Positions 56,861 through 64,000 of a stretch of DNA of 64,000 nt are shown piece after piece. The position numbers were made by a program, and so were the translations under genes. The notes beneath the pieces are model-generated. The model had not been told where the DNA came from. It saw only the letters and a list, made by a program, of their open reading frames with translations, and did not search any database. Numbering within the stretch: position 1 is the stretch's first letter; the number at the start of each line of letters is the position of its first letter. Source of the DNA: Glaciecola sp. HTCC2999 (GTDB taxonomy: Bacteria > Pseudomonadota > Gammaproteobacteria > Enterobacterales > Alteromonadaceae); contig NZ_DS989810.1 in the NCBI RefSeq assembly GCF_000155775.1, positions 35,459 to 99,458 of the forward strand, read 5' to 3'.

Positions 56861-58320
56861 ATCGAATTGGCTTCTTTAGTCACTGCAAACGCATCAAGCG
56901 CTCGCTGGCGTGATACCTTTAAATCAACAATGGGTTTAGGATAATTATGACCCAACACAATATTACAAGCTTGCAGTATATTACTAGGCGCTTCCCATGG
57001 TTTATGAATAAATTTAGGCGGTAATAGGCGTAATTCTGGGCAGTAATGCTTTACATAGTCACCCTGCTTATCAAATTTCTCACCCTGAAGTATAGGATTA
57101 AATATTCGGAAATACGGTGATGCATCCGCACCACTGCCTGCAACCCATTGCCATGATGCACTATTTGCTGCCATATCAGCATCTAACAAACAATCCCAAA
57201 ACCAACGTTCTCCTTCACGCCAATCAATCAAGAGGTTTTTCACTAGAAACGATCCCACAATCATACGCACTCGATTATGCATATAACCTGTTTGATACAG
57301 CTCACGCATGCCAGCATCGACTATAGGTATACCTGTATTACCAAACTGCCATGCTTTAAGTTCTTCTGGAGAAGAACGCCATGGGAAAACATTAAATTTT
57401 GATGAGAAATTTTCGGTTTGAATATGTGGAAAATGAAATAACAAGTAGTGACTGAATTCACGCCAGCCTAATTCACTTAGATACGTGTCGGCATGCTCAT
57501 TTTCTGGATCATCTTTGAATGCATCCTTGATAGCGTACCAAACTGTGTTGACCGAGATCTCACCAAAATGTAAGTGGGGTGATAATAAAGATGTACCTTT
57601 AACCGCAGGTAAATTACGATCCTCACGATATCGCCCTGCTGCTTCTTCTATATATGTAGCAAGGCGGTCTTTAGCCCCCTGCTCTCCTGGTTGCCATTGT
57701 GCCGCTATTGTGTCGTACCATTGAATTGATGGCATTAACTTCAACTCATCTAAAGTCAATGGCTCAAAGATATTTGTCGAATTAATCCTCGTTGCCCAGG
57801 GTAGATGTTCAGGTATGGATTCAGGATAACGTGGCGCTGAGCGGGTTAAACAGCCCTTACGATAATACGGGGTAAATACTTTATAAGGCGTATTGTCTTT
57901 TTTGAGCACCTGCATCGGTTCCCACAACAAATGTCCATTACAGGATAAGACCTCGACACAATCTTTTAATGTCGCCTTAATGTGTGAATCACGCGTGATT
58001 TGCCATGGCTCATATCCGCGGTTCCAAATGACATGAGTCGCGTCATACTGATTGATTAACGACTCGATGATGGCTAAAGGGTCTCCTTGGAATAACTGGA
58101 GATGTTGACCCGTCGAGGCTGACAGCGACGCTAATGATTGATGCAACCACCACTGCGATGCTTCTCCAAGCTTTGCTAAATCAGGCGCTGAGGTGTCATG
58201 TATAAAGATAGGTAATACAGTGCCATGCTCGCCAGCAAGCTCAATAGCACGATACAAGGCAGGGTTGTCATTAAGACGCAAATCGTGGCGGAACCACATG
58301 ATCACAAGAGGATGAGACAT
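56857..58320 (-). CDS. phr: Class I CPD photolyase
   Basis: 487 residues. Antenna domain from VIMWFRHDLRLNDNPALYRA; FAD site includes GTSLLSPHLHFGEIS, ELGWREFSHYLLFHFP, WQFGNTGIPIVDAGMRELYQ and NRVRMIVGSFLVKNLLIDWR, and the repair-type Trp cluster (SASWQWVAGSGADASPYFRI) is intact. Splits cyclobutane pyrimidine dimers using blue light. First gene of the leftward pair; divergent from the cry-DASH gene. Confidence 0.94.
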   Translation of the reverse strand: MSHPLVIMWFRHDLRLNDNPALYRAIELAGEHGTVLPIFIHDTSAPDLAKLGEASQWWLHQSLASLSASTGQHLQLFQGDPLAIIESLINQYDATHVIWNRGYEPWQITRDSHIKATLKDCVEVLSCNGHLLWEPMQVLKKDNTPYKVFTPYYRKGCLTRSAPRYPESIPEHLPWATRINSTNIFEPLTLDELKLMPSIQWYDTIAAQWQPGEQGAKDRLATYIEEAAGRYREDRNLPAVKGTSLLSPHLHFGEISVNTVWYAIKDAFKDDPENEHADTYLSELGWREFSHYLLFHFPHIQTENFSSKFNVFPWRSSPEELKAWQFGNTGIPIVDAGMRELYQTGYMHNRVRMIVGSFLVKNLLIDWREGERWFWDCLLDADMAANSASWQWVAGSGADASPYFRIFNPILQGEKFDKQGDYVKHYCPELRLLPPKFIHKPWEAPSNILQACNIVLGHNYPKPIVDLKVSRQRALDAFAVTKEANSI

Positions 58321-58467
58321 AGATAATTATCAGTGGATGAACAATACCTTTTTTACTGCTTGAAGGCTGATTTTGTTCAGTATTCTATGAAATAAATATT
58401 AAAAACAGCAATCTATTCAGTCACTCATAACGTATTGATGTTTTCTAAATATTTTCTTGAGGGTATT

Positions 58468-59793
58468 ATGAACAACGGGCTTTATTGGTTTGAACATGAT
58501 TTACGTTTAGCAGATAACCTTCCATTGCAACAGACCATTGCACAAATTGACCAATTACATTGCATATATATCTTTAATGCTGCGGATTTTTCAACGACGA
58601 AAAAGAAAGGTGCAGGCCAGTTTAACCAGCGTCATATGGGACAACATCGATATCGCTTTATCCGTCAAGCGTTAGATGATTTACAATCACAGTTACACAC
58701 TTTCGGTCAGCAATTGCATATTTATTATGGTGAACCACTCGATATCATTGAACAACTAAATACGCAGTTCAATTTTACCCATATTGGTAAGCACTTTCAT
58801 ACGGGCGTGTATGAACGCAACCTAATCTCTGCACTCAAAATACAATATCCAAACAAGACTATCATTAATACCAACAGTTACACCTTGTATGATATTGATG
58901 ATCTGCCCATGAGTATTGAAAATCTACCCGATGTATTTTCACCGTTTCGTCGCAAAGTAGAAAAATTTTGTGAAGCGCGGCTACCTGATAACGCATTACC
59001 TGTTTCTTTCCCACCGGTGGTAGTCGCCGAGCAAAACATGCCAGACGAACTTCCTGCAATACAAGTCTGTGACAAAAAACTACTTGCCAAGAATGAAACG
59101 GTACAACGTCTTATTGGTGGAGAATTAAAAGCCAAGGAACAAATGCATCATTATACCTACGGCACACAAGCACTCAGTGAATACAAAGAAACTCGTAACG
59201 GCTTAGAAGGATGGGAGTTTTCTAGCAAGCTTTCACCATGGTTGGCTGCTGGGTGTATTTCTCCGAGACAAGTAGCCGCCGCTATAACCGAATATGAAGC
59301 TCAACATGGTGCTAATGATTCAACCTATTGGTTATTCTTTGAATTGCTGTGGCGTGAATTTTTTCAATGGCAACAACTTAAACACGGCAAAGCGTTATAC
59401 CATCGCAATGGGATCCAACAAAAATCACCACGTGGTTTCCATAATAAAAAAGTGTTTGAAGATTGGGTCAATGGTGATACCGCTTACCCAATTATTAATG
59501 CTTGTATGCGACAGTTAAAATATACCGGGTTTATGTCTAATCGTGGCCGTCAATTAGTCGCGAGCTGCTTTATTCATGAATTAGGCTTAGATTGGCAATA
59601 CGGCGCCGCTTATTTTGAAGAAGCTTTGATTGATTTTGATCCAGCTAGTAATTGGGGTAACTGGCAATACCTGGCCGGCGTGGGGAGTGATCCTCGTGGG
59701 TGTCGTCAATTTAATTTAAACAAACAAACGCAAACCTATGATCCACATGGTGAGTTCATCGGATATTGGGCGGACTATGCGCCCAGCACTTGA
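58468..59793 (+). CDS. DASH-family cryptochrome
   Basis: 441 residues from ATG 58468 (GAGGG 4 nt upstream). GLYWFEHDLRLADNLPLQQ at the start, and YTYGTQALSEYKETRNGLEG followed by SSKLSPWLAAGCISPRQVA, which are cry-DASH hallmarks, and FMSNRGRQLVASCFIHELGLDWQ with NWQYLAGVGSDPRG near the end. DASH proteins repair dimers in single-stranded DNA and may sense light. Overlaps the next photolyase gene by 17 nt. Confidence 0.93.
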   Translation: MNNGLYWFEHDLRLADNLPLQQTIAQIDQLHCIYIFNAADFSTTKKKGAGQFNQRHMGQHRYRFIRQALDDLQSQLHTFGQQLHIYYGEPLDIIEQLNTQFNFTHIGKHFHTGVYERNLISALKIQYPNKTIINTNSYTLYDIDDLPMSIENLPDVFSPFRRKVEKFCEARLPDNALPVSFPPVVVAEQNMPDELPAIQVCDKKLLAKNETVQRLIGGELKAKEQMHHYTYGTQALSEYKETRNGLEGWEFSSKLSPWLAAGCISPRQVAAAITEYEAQHGANDSTYWLFFELLWREFFQWQQLKHGKALYHRNGIQQKSPRGFHNKKVFEDWVNGDTAYPIINACMRQLKYTGFMSNRGRQLVASCFIHELGLDWQYGAAYFEEALIDFDPASNWGNWQYLAGVGSDPRGCRQFNLNKQTQTYDPHGEFIGYWADYAPST

Positions 59794-61282
59794 TATTGTT
59801 TGGTTTAAACGTGATTTACGCTTACGTGACCATGCACCCTTGTGTCGCGTGATGCACAATCCAAGACCGATATTATTATTATATATATTTGAGCCTGATC
59901 TTATCCATGACCCCCACTACTCCGAACGCCATTGGCGGTTTGTGGTCCAATCATTAGTAGATCTGCAAGCTCAATTAAGCGAATTTCAAACTCAAGTTTT
60001 GGTATTACAAGGAGCTGTTCAAACGGTATTTGATACTTTACTGAGTCAATGTGATATCGGTAATGTGTATAGTCATGAAGAGATTGGCATTGAACTCACT
60101 TATGTGCGTGATCGTGCCATGCAACAATATTTTCATCAACACCATATTAAATGGACTGAAACGCCCTATTCTGTAGTACGTCGTGGATTAAATCATCGGC
60201 AAGATTGGTCAAAGTATTGGCATGAAATGATGGAGAAACCTTGTGATGATCCTGATTTAGCTGCTATTCCATTTGTAAGTCAAACAATGGTGGAGCAGTT
60301 AACCCACCAAGCTTTGGCTATTCAAGATATTGAGTTACCTACTCCTCAATGGTCTGAATCTCATCCTAACTTTCAAATAGGAGGAGAAAAGCGTGCATGG
60401 CATACTTATTATTCATTCCTCGATCAACGTGGTAAATCATACGCTAGGCATATATCTAGCCCGGAGTTATCTAGAAAAAGCTGTACCCGGCTATCGCCAT
60501 ATATTGCTTGGGGGAATATCACCATCAAGCAAACTTATCAAAAACTGGATACGCTGAATGAGGCTGACTATCAGGGATGGAAACGGGCATTATCTGCTAT
60601 GGTATCTCGTCTGCATTGGCATTGTCATTTTATTCAAAAGTTTGAAAGTGAATGTGCAATGGAAATGAGACCAGTTAATCATGCTTATCAGGCTTACCCC
60701 TATGAAATTGATCAAGATGTGATCTCACGCCGATTAAAAGCATGGAAGACTGGAACAACTGGCATTCCCATAGTGGATGCCAATATGCGTGCGGTGATTG
60801 CGACTGGCTATATCAATTTTAGAATGCGAGCGATGTTAGTCAGTGTCTTATCACACCATTTTAATTTAGATTGGCGTTTAGGCGTTAAACATTTAGCCGC
60901 ACAATTCTTAGATTTTGAACCTGGTATTCACTATCCTCAATTTCAAATGCAAGCTGGCGTGACAGGAACTAACACCATCAGATTATATAACCCCATAAAA
61001 CAGTCTCAAGAAAAAGATCCTCAAGGTCGATTTATAAAACAATGGGTACCTGAGCTGAGAGAATACCCCGATGATATGGTGCATACTCCATGGGCTATTA
61101 GTCCAATGGAAAGACAACTATTTGGAATTGATGAAGCTGGAGAATATCCAACACCCGTCGTTGATATTGAAGATGCTGCAAAAATGGCTAGAGACAGATT
61201 GTGGTCATTTCAAAAACGGCCAGATGTTGCAAAAGATGCGCGTCGAATTTTAAAAAAACACATCGTACCGGTCAGTCGCTAA
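59777..61282 (+). CDS. Fourth photolyase/cryptochrome paralogue
   Basis: 501 residues from ATG 59777 (MRPALDIVWFKRDLRLRDHA), inside the end of the DASH gene. It has the FAD-site blocks SRKSCTRLSPYIAWGNITIK, AWKTGTTGIPIVDANMRAVI and INFRMRAMLVSVLSHHFNLD. The stretch where CPD photolyases have NxxxWQW reads GIHYPQFQMQAG, so the usual active-site Trp pair is replaced. It may be a photoreceptor or a repair enzyme of other specificity. Confidence 0.9.
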   Translation: MRPALDIVWFKRDLRLRDHAPLCRVMHNPRPILLLYIFEPDLIHDPHYSERHWRFVVQSLVDLQAQLSEFQTQVLVLQGAVQTVFDTLLSQCDIGNVYSHEEIGIELTYVRDRAMQQYFHQHHIKWTETPYSVVRRGLNHRQDWSKYWHEMMEKPCDDPDLAAIPFVSQTMVEQLTHQALAIQDIELPTPQWSESHPNFQIGGEKRAWHTYYSFLDQRGKSYARHISSPELSRKSCTRLSPYIAWGNITIKQTYQKLDTLNEADYQGWKRALSAMVSRLHWHCHFIQKFESECAMEMRPVNHAYQAYPYEIDQDVISRRLKAWKTGTTGIPIVDANMRAVIATGYINFRMRAMLVSVLSHHFNLDWRLGVKHLAAQFLDFEPGIHYPQFQMQAGVTGTNTIRLYNPIKQSQEKDPQGRFIKQWVPELREYPDDMVHTPWAISPMERQLFGIDEAGEYPTPVVDIEDAAKMARDRLWSFQKRPDVAKDARRILKKHIVPVSR

Positions 61283-61283
61283 T

Positions 61284-61535
61284 CTATAAATCATTATCTT
61301 CTAAATATTGGTTCAACATACGTATCTGCCCTTTTTTGTAGGCTGCATAGGTTATGCGTAACGCATTTGATAATACTTCAGAATCCGACCAGCTGGTTTT
61401 ATCCAAGATTTCTTCATAACATGTTAATGCTTGGGGAGTCACATAACCGCGCACCATTTTTTTGCCTAAGGCTTTTTGTTTTTCACGAAACCGTTTCTGT
61501 TTTTCAGCGTTCGCATATGGATTTTTCTTGCGCAT
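61284..61535 (-). CDS. Small basic protein of unknown function
   Basis: 83 residues. Lys/Arg-rich start (MRKKNPYANAEKQKRFREKQ), then KMVRGYVTPQALTCYEEILD, which resembles a ribbon-helix-helix strand and helix, and an acidic C-terminus. It could be a small DNA-binding protein. Converges on the fourth photolyase gene, one base between the stop codons. Confidence 0.6.
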   Translation of the reverse strand: MRKKNPYANAEKQKRFREKQKALGKKMVRGYVTPQALTCYEEILDKTSWSDSEVLSNALRITYAAYKKGQIRMLNQYLEDNDL

Positions 61536-61699
61536 ATTCTTTCCTTTCTATTTTAAGAACGACATACGTCATAGGTAATTATTTACTATACAAGTGTAAC
61601 TTATGCTGATGCTTGTCGAAAAATAATGAAGCTATTTTGTACTTAATTTAATCAATGCACAACAATTGCCTAGATAAAGGTAAAAAATACATGAAAAAT

Positions 61700-61716
61700 A
61701 ACTGTTCAGACTTGTT
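61700..61716. promoter_or_regulatory. FadR box before fabA
   Basis: AACTGTTCAGACTTGTT agrees with the FadR consensus (AACTGGTCNGACNTGTT) at all but one defined position. 54 nt before the fabA ATG; FadR activates fabA in E. coli from a comparable place. Confidence 0.83.
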
Positions 61717-61717
61717 A

Positions 61718-61735
61718 AGCGTACAAGTGTTCGCT
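61718..61735. promoter_or_regulatory. FabR box before fabA
   Basis: AGCGTACAAGTGTTCGCT matches the FabR palindrome AGCGTACA-N2-TGTACGCT with one mismatch. One base after the FadR box and 35 nt before the ATG, so the repressor would cover the promoter. Confidence 0.83.
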
Positions 61736-61770
61736 AAATTACGCACTCAATAAAAAGGAAAAAAATTATC

Positions 61771-62289
61771 ATGACATTAGACCAAAATAGTTATACCAAA
61801 GAAGAATTATTAGCATGTAGCCAAGGTGAGCTATTTGGCGAAGGAAATAGCCAACTTCCAGCCCCTAACATGTTAATGATGGATCGCATTGTCTCTATTA
61901 CAGAAGATGGTGGAGAGCACGGCAAAGGCGAGATTATTGCTGAACTAGATGTGAATCCTGACTTATGGTTTTTTGCTTGTCACTTCCCTGGAGACCCTGT
62001 CATGCCTGGTTGTTTAGGTTTAGATGCAATGTGGCAACTAGTAGGATTTTTCTTAGGTTGGTCTGGTGGCCCTGGTAAAGGACGCGCTTTAGGGGTGGGT
62101 GAAGTCAAATTTACCGGTCAGATTTTACCTACAGCTAAAAAAGTCACTTATAAAATCACAATGAAACGAGTGATCAAGCGTAAATTATTCATGGGTATGG
62201 CTGATGGTTCAGTAGAAGTAGATGGTCGTGAGATATATGTAGCTAAAGATCTAAAAGTAGGTTTATTCCAAGACACCAGCGCGTTCTAA
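61771..62289 (+). CDS. fabA: 3-hydroxydecanoyl-ACP dehydratase/isomerase FabA
   Basis: 172 residues, full length. Active-site His in [20 protein letters not shown] with the second catalytic residue, Asp, in the following helix. Dehydrates and isomerises C10 intermediates, the branch point to unsaturated fatty acids. Strong AAGGA before the ATG and FadR/FabR boxes upstream. Adjacent to rmf, as in E. coli. Confidence 0.97.
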   Translation: MTLDQNSYTKEELLACSQGELFGEGNSQLPAPNMLMMDRIVSITEDGGEHGKGEIIAELDVNPDLWFFACHFPGDPVMPGCLGLDAMWQLVGFFLGWSGGPGKGRALGVGEVKFTGQILPTAKKVTYKITMKRVIKRKLFMGMADGSVEVDGREIYVAKDLKVGLFQDTSAF

Positions 62290-62356
62290 TCACTTACTAA
62301 ACACAGATATAAAAAAAGCTCCCATATGAAGTGACCCCTTAAACTTGGACACTTTA

Positions 62357-63210
62357 TTAAGCAGCTTTCAAGGCTTGATTTCGGTACTCTACCGGACTCA
62401 GGCCTTTTAGTTTTAGCTTAATGCGTTTGTGGTTATAGTAATGGATGTATTCATCAATTGCTTTAATGAGTTCATCCGCGTTTTTAAATTTCTGTCTATG
62501 ATACATTTCTGTTTTTAATACACCAAAGAAGCTTTCAGCGACCGCATTATCCAAGCAGTTACCTTTACGGGACATGCTTTGCGTTAAGTTTTTATCTGCG
62601 AGCATTTGCTGTATTCCTTTGTGCCGATATTGCCAACCTTGGTCAGAATGGAACATCGGTTTATCATCCGTTTCCAAAGTGTTTAACGCATCTTTTAACA
62701 TATCACTTACTAGTGGCAAAGTAGCATTTTTAGCTGTGCGATACGCGATAACTTCGCGATTATACAGGTCGATGACCGGAGATAGATACACTTTCTGGCC
62801 GTGAACGTTAAACTCAGTAACGTCTGTAACCCACTTTTGATTGAGTTGAGTTGCTTCAAAATCACGGTTCATTAGCTCTTGTTTGGATTGTCTGCGTCGT
62901 GACGATAGGAATTATAACGTTTCGGTCGCACGGTAGACTTCAATCCAAGTTGCTGCATTAAACGCTGCACCGTTTTATGGTTGATATAGTGACCATGTTG
63001 TCTCAACGTATACATTATGCGGCGGTATCCGTATCGCCCTTTGTGCTCATGATAAATCGTTTTTATACATGCTTTGACATCCGCATATTTGTCAGCAGCA
63101 CTGACTCTAGCAACATGATAGTAGTATACACTGCGTGCCAGACCTAATATCTCTAGCAATAACGGAAGCTTACACCTTGCCTTTAACTCTATCGCGACTA
63201 AGACTTTTTC
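62357..63210 (-). pseudogene. IS3 transposase OrfB, broken by a frameshift
   Basis: OrfB lies in the -1 frame relative to OrfA and is normally made by slippage (GAAAAAG at 63204-63210). The first part (to 62872) has an HTH_21-like region (KGRYGYRRIMYTLRQHGHYI) and stops at ...DNPNKS. The second part restarts at 62872 in another frame with NRDFEATQLNQKWVTDVTEF, the DDE core: D in VTDVTEF, D in FHSDQGWQY, E in NAVAESFFGVLKTE. Loss of one base near 62873 explains it. The two frames overlap by TAATG, so low reinitiation is possible, but activity is doubtful. Confidence 0.85.
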
Positions 63211-63710
63211 TTGGTTTGAGTGCGCTTTTGTTGAGCTAAGGCTTCTAACTTTTTTAAGACAGCGTTCTCTGTACGTAGGTACTCGAGCTCTTCACGTAGT
63301 TCTTTATCCGTCATCGCTTGAATTGATTTCGTTTGTTTGCCTACGGCTTTATGCTTCACTTTTCGACCTTTTGGTTTGGGATGCAGTCCAGATAACCCAT
63401 AAGCATCAAAGTCTTGTTGCCAACGATATAAAATACCTGGAGAAGATAATTTAAATGTAGCACTGGTATATCCAAGTGACCAAGCATTTTCATGCATGGC
63501 ATTAAGAATAGACAGTTTGATACTGGCAGAAGCATCAATAAGTGGTGATATTAATCCGCTAGGACCATGTATAGAATAAATCTGTGCCCAGTAACGTATT
63601 TGGCTTGAGGAAACATAGTACTCTTTGGCCAGAGAATACGATGAGTCGCCGTTTAGTGCGCATCGAGCCAACATAACTTTAAATGCTGGTTGATATTTTG
63701 ATTTGTACAT
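63198..63710 (-). CDS. IS3 transposase OrfA
   Basis: 170 residues with two helix-turn-helix blocks (LNGDSSYSLAKEYYVSSSQ, and the IS3-typical SPGILYRWQQDFDAYG) and a C-terminal leucine-zipper coil (ELREELEYLRTENAVLKKLE). The last codons contain the A-rich slippage site towards OrfB. It binds the IS ends. Confidence 0.9.
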   Translation of the reverse strand: MYKSKYQPAFKVMLARCALNGDSSYSLAKEYYVSSSQIRYWAQIYSIHGPSGLISPLIDASASIKLSILNAMHENAWSLGYTSATFKLSSPGILYRWQQDFDAYGLSGLHPKPKGRKVKHKAVGKQTKSIQAMTDKELREELEYLRTENAVLKKLEALAQQKRTQTKKKS

Positions 63711-63784
63711 AAAAAACCCCCGAAGGTTTTGTCTAGCTTTCGGGGGTCACTTCAATAAGGAGCTTTTTTTATATCTGTGATATG

Positions 63785-63961
63785 TCATCGCATGCCAAAG
63801 GTGGATATTCGATCTTCAACAGCTTCTCGCCACCCGCCTAGCCATTCTGACCTGGTTTCGGATGCTTGAAATGGACAGTTCTCTTTTGCTCGGCCAGCGA
63901 TACCAGCTTGATAACCCTTTGAGTGGGCGCGTGTCGCTTTGTCCCTTTTTTGTCTTTTCAT
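63785..63961 (-). CDS. rmf: Ribosome modulation factor
   Basis: 58 residues, MKRQKRDKATRAHSKGYQAG then GRAKENCPFQ and SEWLGGWREAVEDR: the RMF pattern of a basic start, K-G-Y-x-A-G-I-x-G and C-P. It dimerises ribosomes into 100S particles in stationary phase. AAGG lies 7 nt before the ATG. Converges on fabA; its terminator is the hairpin split by the IS. Confidence 0.95.
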   Translation of the reverse strand: MKRQKRDKATRAHSKGYQAGIAGRAKENCPFQASETRSEWLGGWREAVEDRISTFGMR

Positions 63962-64000
63962 TTTCTAACCTTCTGTTGCGAAATAAAAAATGTTGCTGAC

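Larger units (their letters stand above)
62327..63754 (-). mobile_element. IS3-family insertion sequence
   Basis: 1428 bp with TG...CA ends. Terminal inverted repeats TGAAGTGACCCC are identical for 12 bp at both ends, 20 of 25 overall. A 3-bp direct repeat ATA flanks it (62324-62326 and 63755-63757), as usual for IS3 members. Carries orfA and a frameshifted orfB on the minus strand. Confidence 0.95.
62302..63779. terminator. fabA/rmf bidirectional terminator, split by an IS element
   Basis: Left arm 62302-62322 is an exact 21-bp reverse complement of right arm 63759-63779 (CACAGATAT, seven A, GCTCC). Removing the IS and one target copy restores a hairpin with the 5-nt loop CATAA, carrying A and T tracts for both convergent genes. 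The insertion now separates the arms by about 1.4 kb. Confidence 0.92.

Noticed and set aside
58355..58375. Possible LexA box between the photolyase operons (CTGATTTTGTTCAG)
   Set aside because: The spacing is CTG-N8-CAG, not N10, and the inner bases do not fit.
1..64000. CRISPR array
   Set aside because: No series of regularly spaced direct repeats seen; the only short tandem array is the octamer at 13923-13954.

Overview
The window looks like the chromosome of a marine, low-GC gammaproteobacterium of the Alteromonadales (Shewanella-like gene neighbourhoods). The pointers are uvrY-uvrC-pgsA followed by tRNA-Gly/Cys/Leu, the rssA-ttcA-uspE-fnr-ccoSIH-ccoPQON block, and fabA next to rmf. I cannot fix the genus from sequence alone.

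Layout. 1-4000 is one end of an integrative element: a truncated primase-like gene, a small winged-helix protein, an AlpA regulator, an unknown gene coupled to a P4-type integrase, and a tRNA-Ser-like 3' end as the probable att site. 4.1-17.4 kb is mostly core: an Lrp regulator and LysE exporter, a FadL-type porin, uvrY-uvrC-pgsA, three tRNAs, a sulfurtransferase, a Bax-like glucosaminidase, RssA, TtcA and UspE. 17.5-25.6 kb is the aerobic/microaerobic respiration block: FNR, cbb3 oxidase maturation genes ccoS-I-H and the structural operon ccoNOQP. 26-27 kb carries two bacterioferritin subunits with complementary active sites. 27.1-32 kb is a probable four-gene operon: Baeyer-Villiger monooxygenase, short-chain dehydrogenase, alpha/beta hydrolase and cation/proton antiporter.

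32.1-54.3 kb is the most striking part, a periplasmic alcohol-oxidation island. It has a PedA1A2BC-type ABC system, a PedF-like cytochrome c, a quinoprotein-associated binding protein, a PQQ alcohol dehydrogenase with the lanthanide signature (Asp two residues after the catalytic Asp), and an ExaC/PedI aldehyde dehydrogenase. These are followed by a NosR-like flavo-ferredoxin, a NosP (FIST)-NahK hybrid kinase pair, an AgmR/ErbR-like response regulator and a porin. The island ends with a TonB receptor plus ABC importer operon; the receptor has a very acidic putative loop and a Fur-box-like site upstream. No pqq biosynthesis genes are in the window. The suggested working model is that the TonB/ABC systems bring in metal or cofactor, PedH oxidises alcohols and passes electrons to PedF and the oxidase, ExaC oxidises the aldehyde, and NosP/NahK with the LuxR-type regulator control the set.

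54.5-61.5 kb is a light-repair island with four photolyase/cryptochrome paralogues, a DUF2256 protein and an SRPBCC protein. 61.7-64 kb is fabA with adjacent FadR and FabR boxes, then rmf. Between them an IS3-family element has landed exactly in the loop of the shared fabA/rmf terminator hairpin, with a 3-bp target duplication; its transposase is frameshifted.
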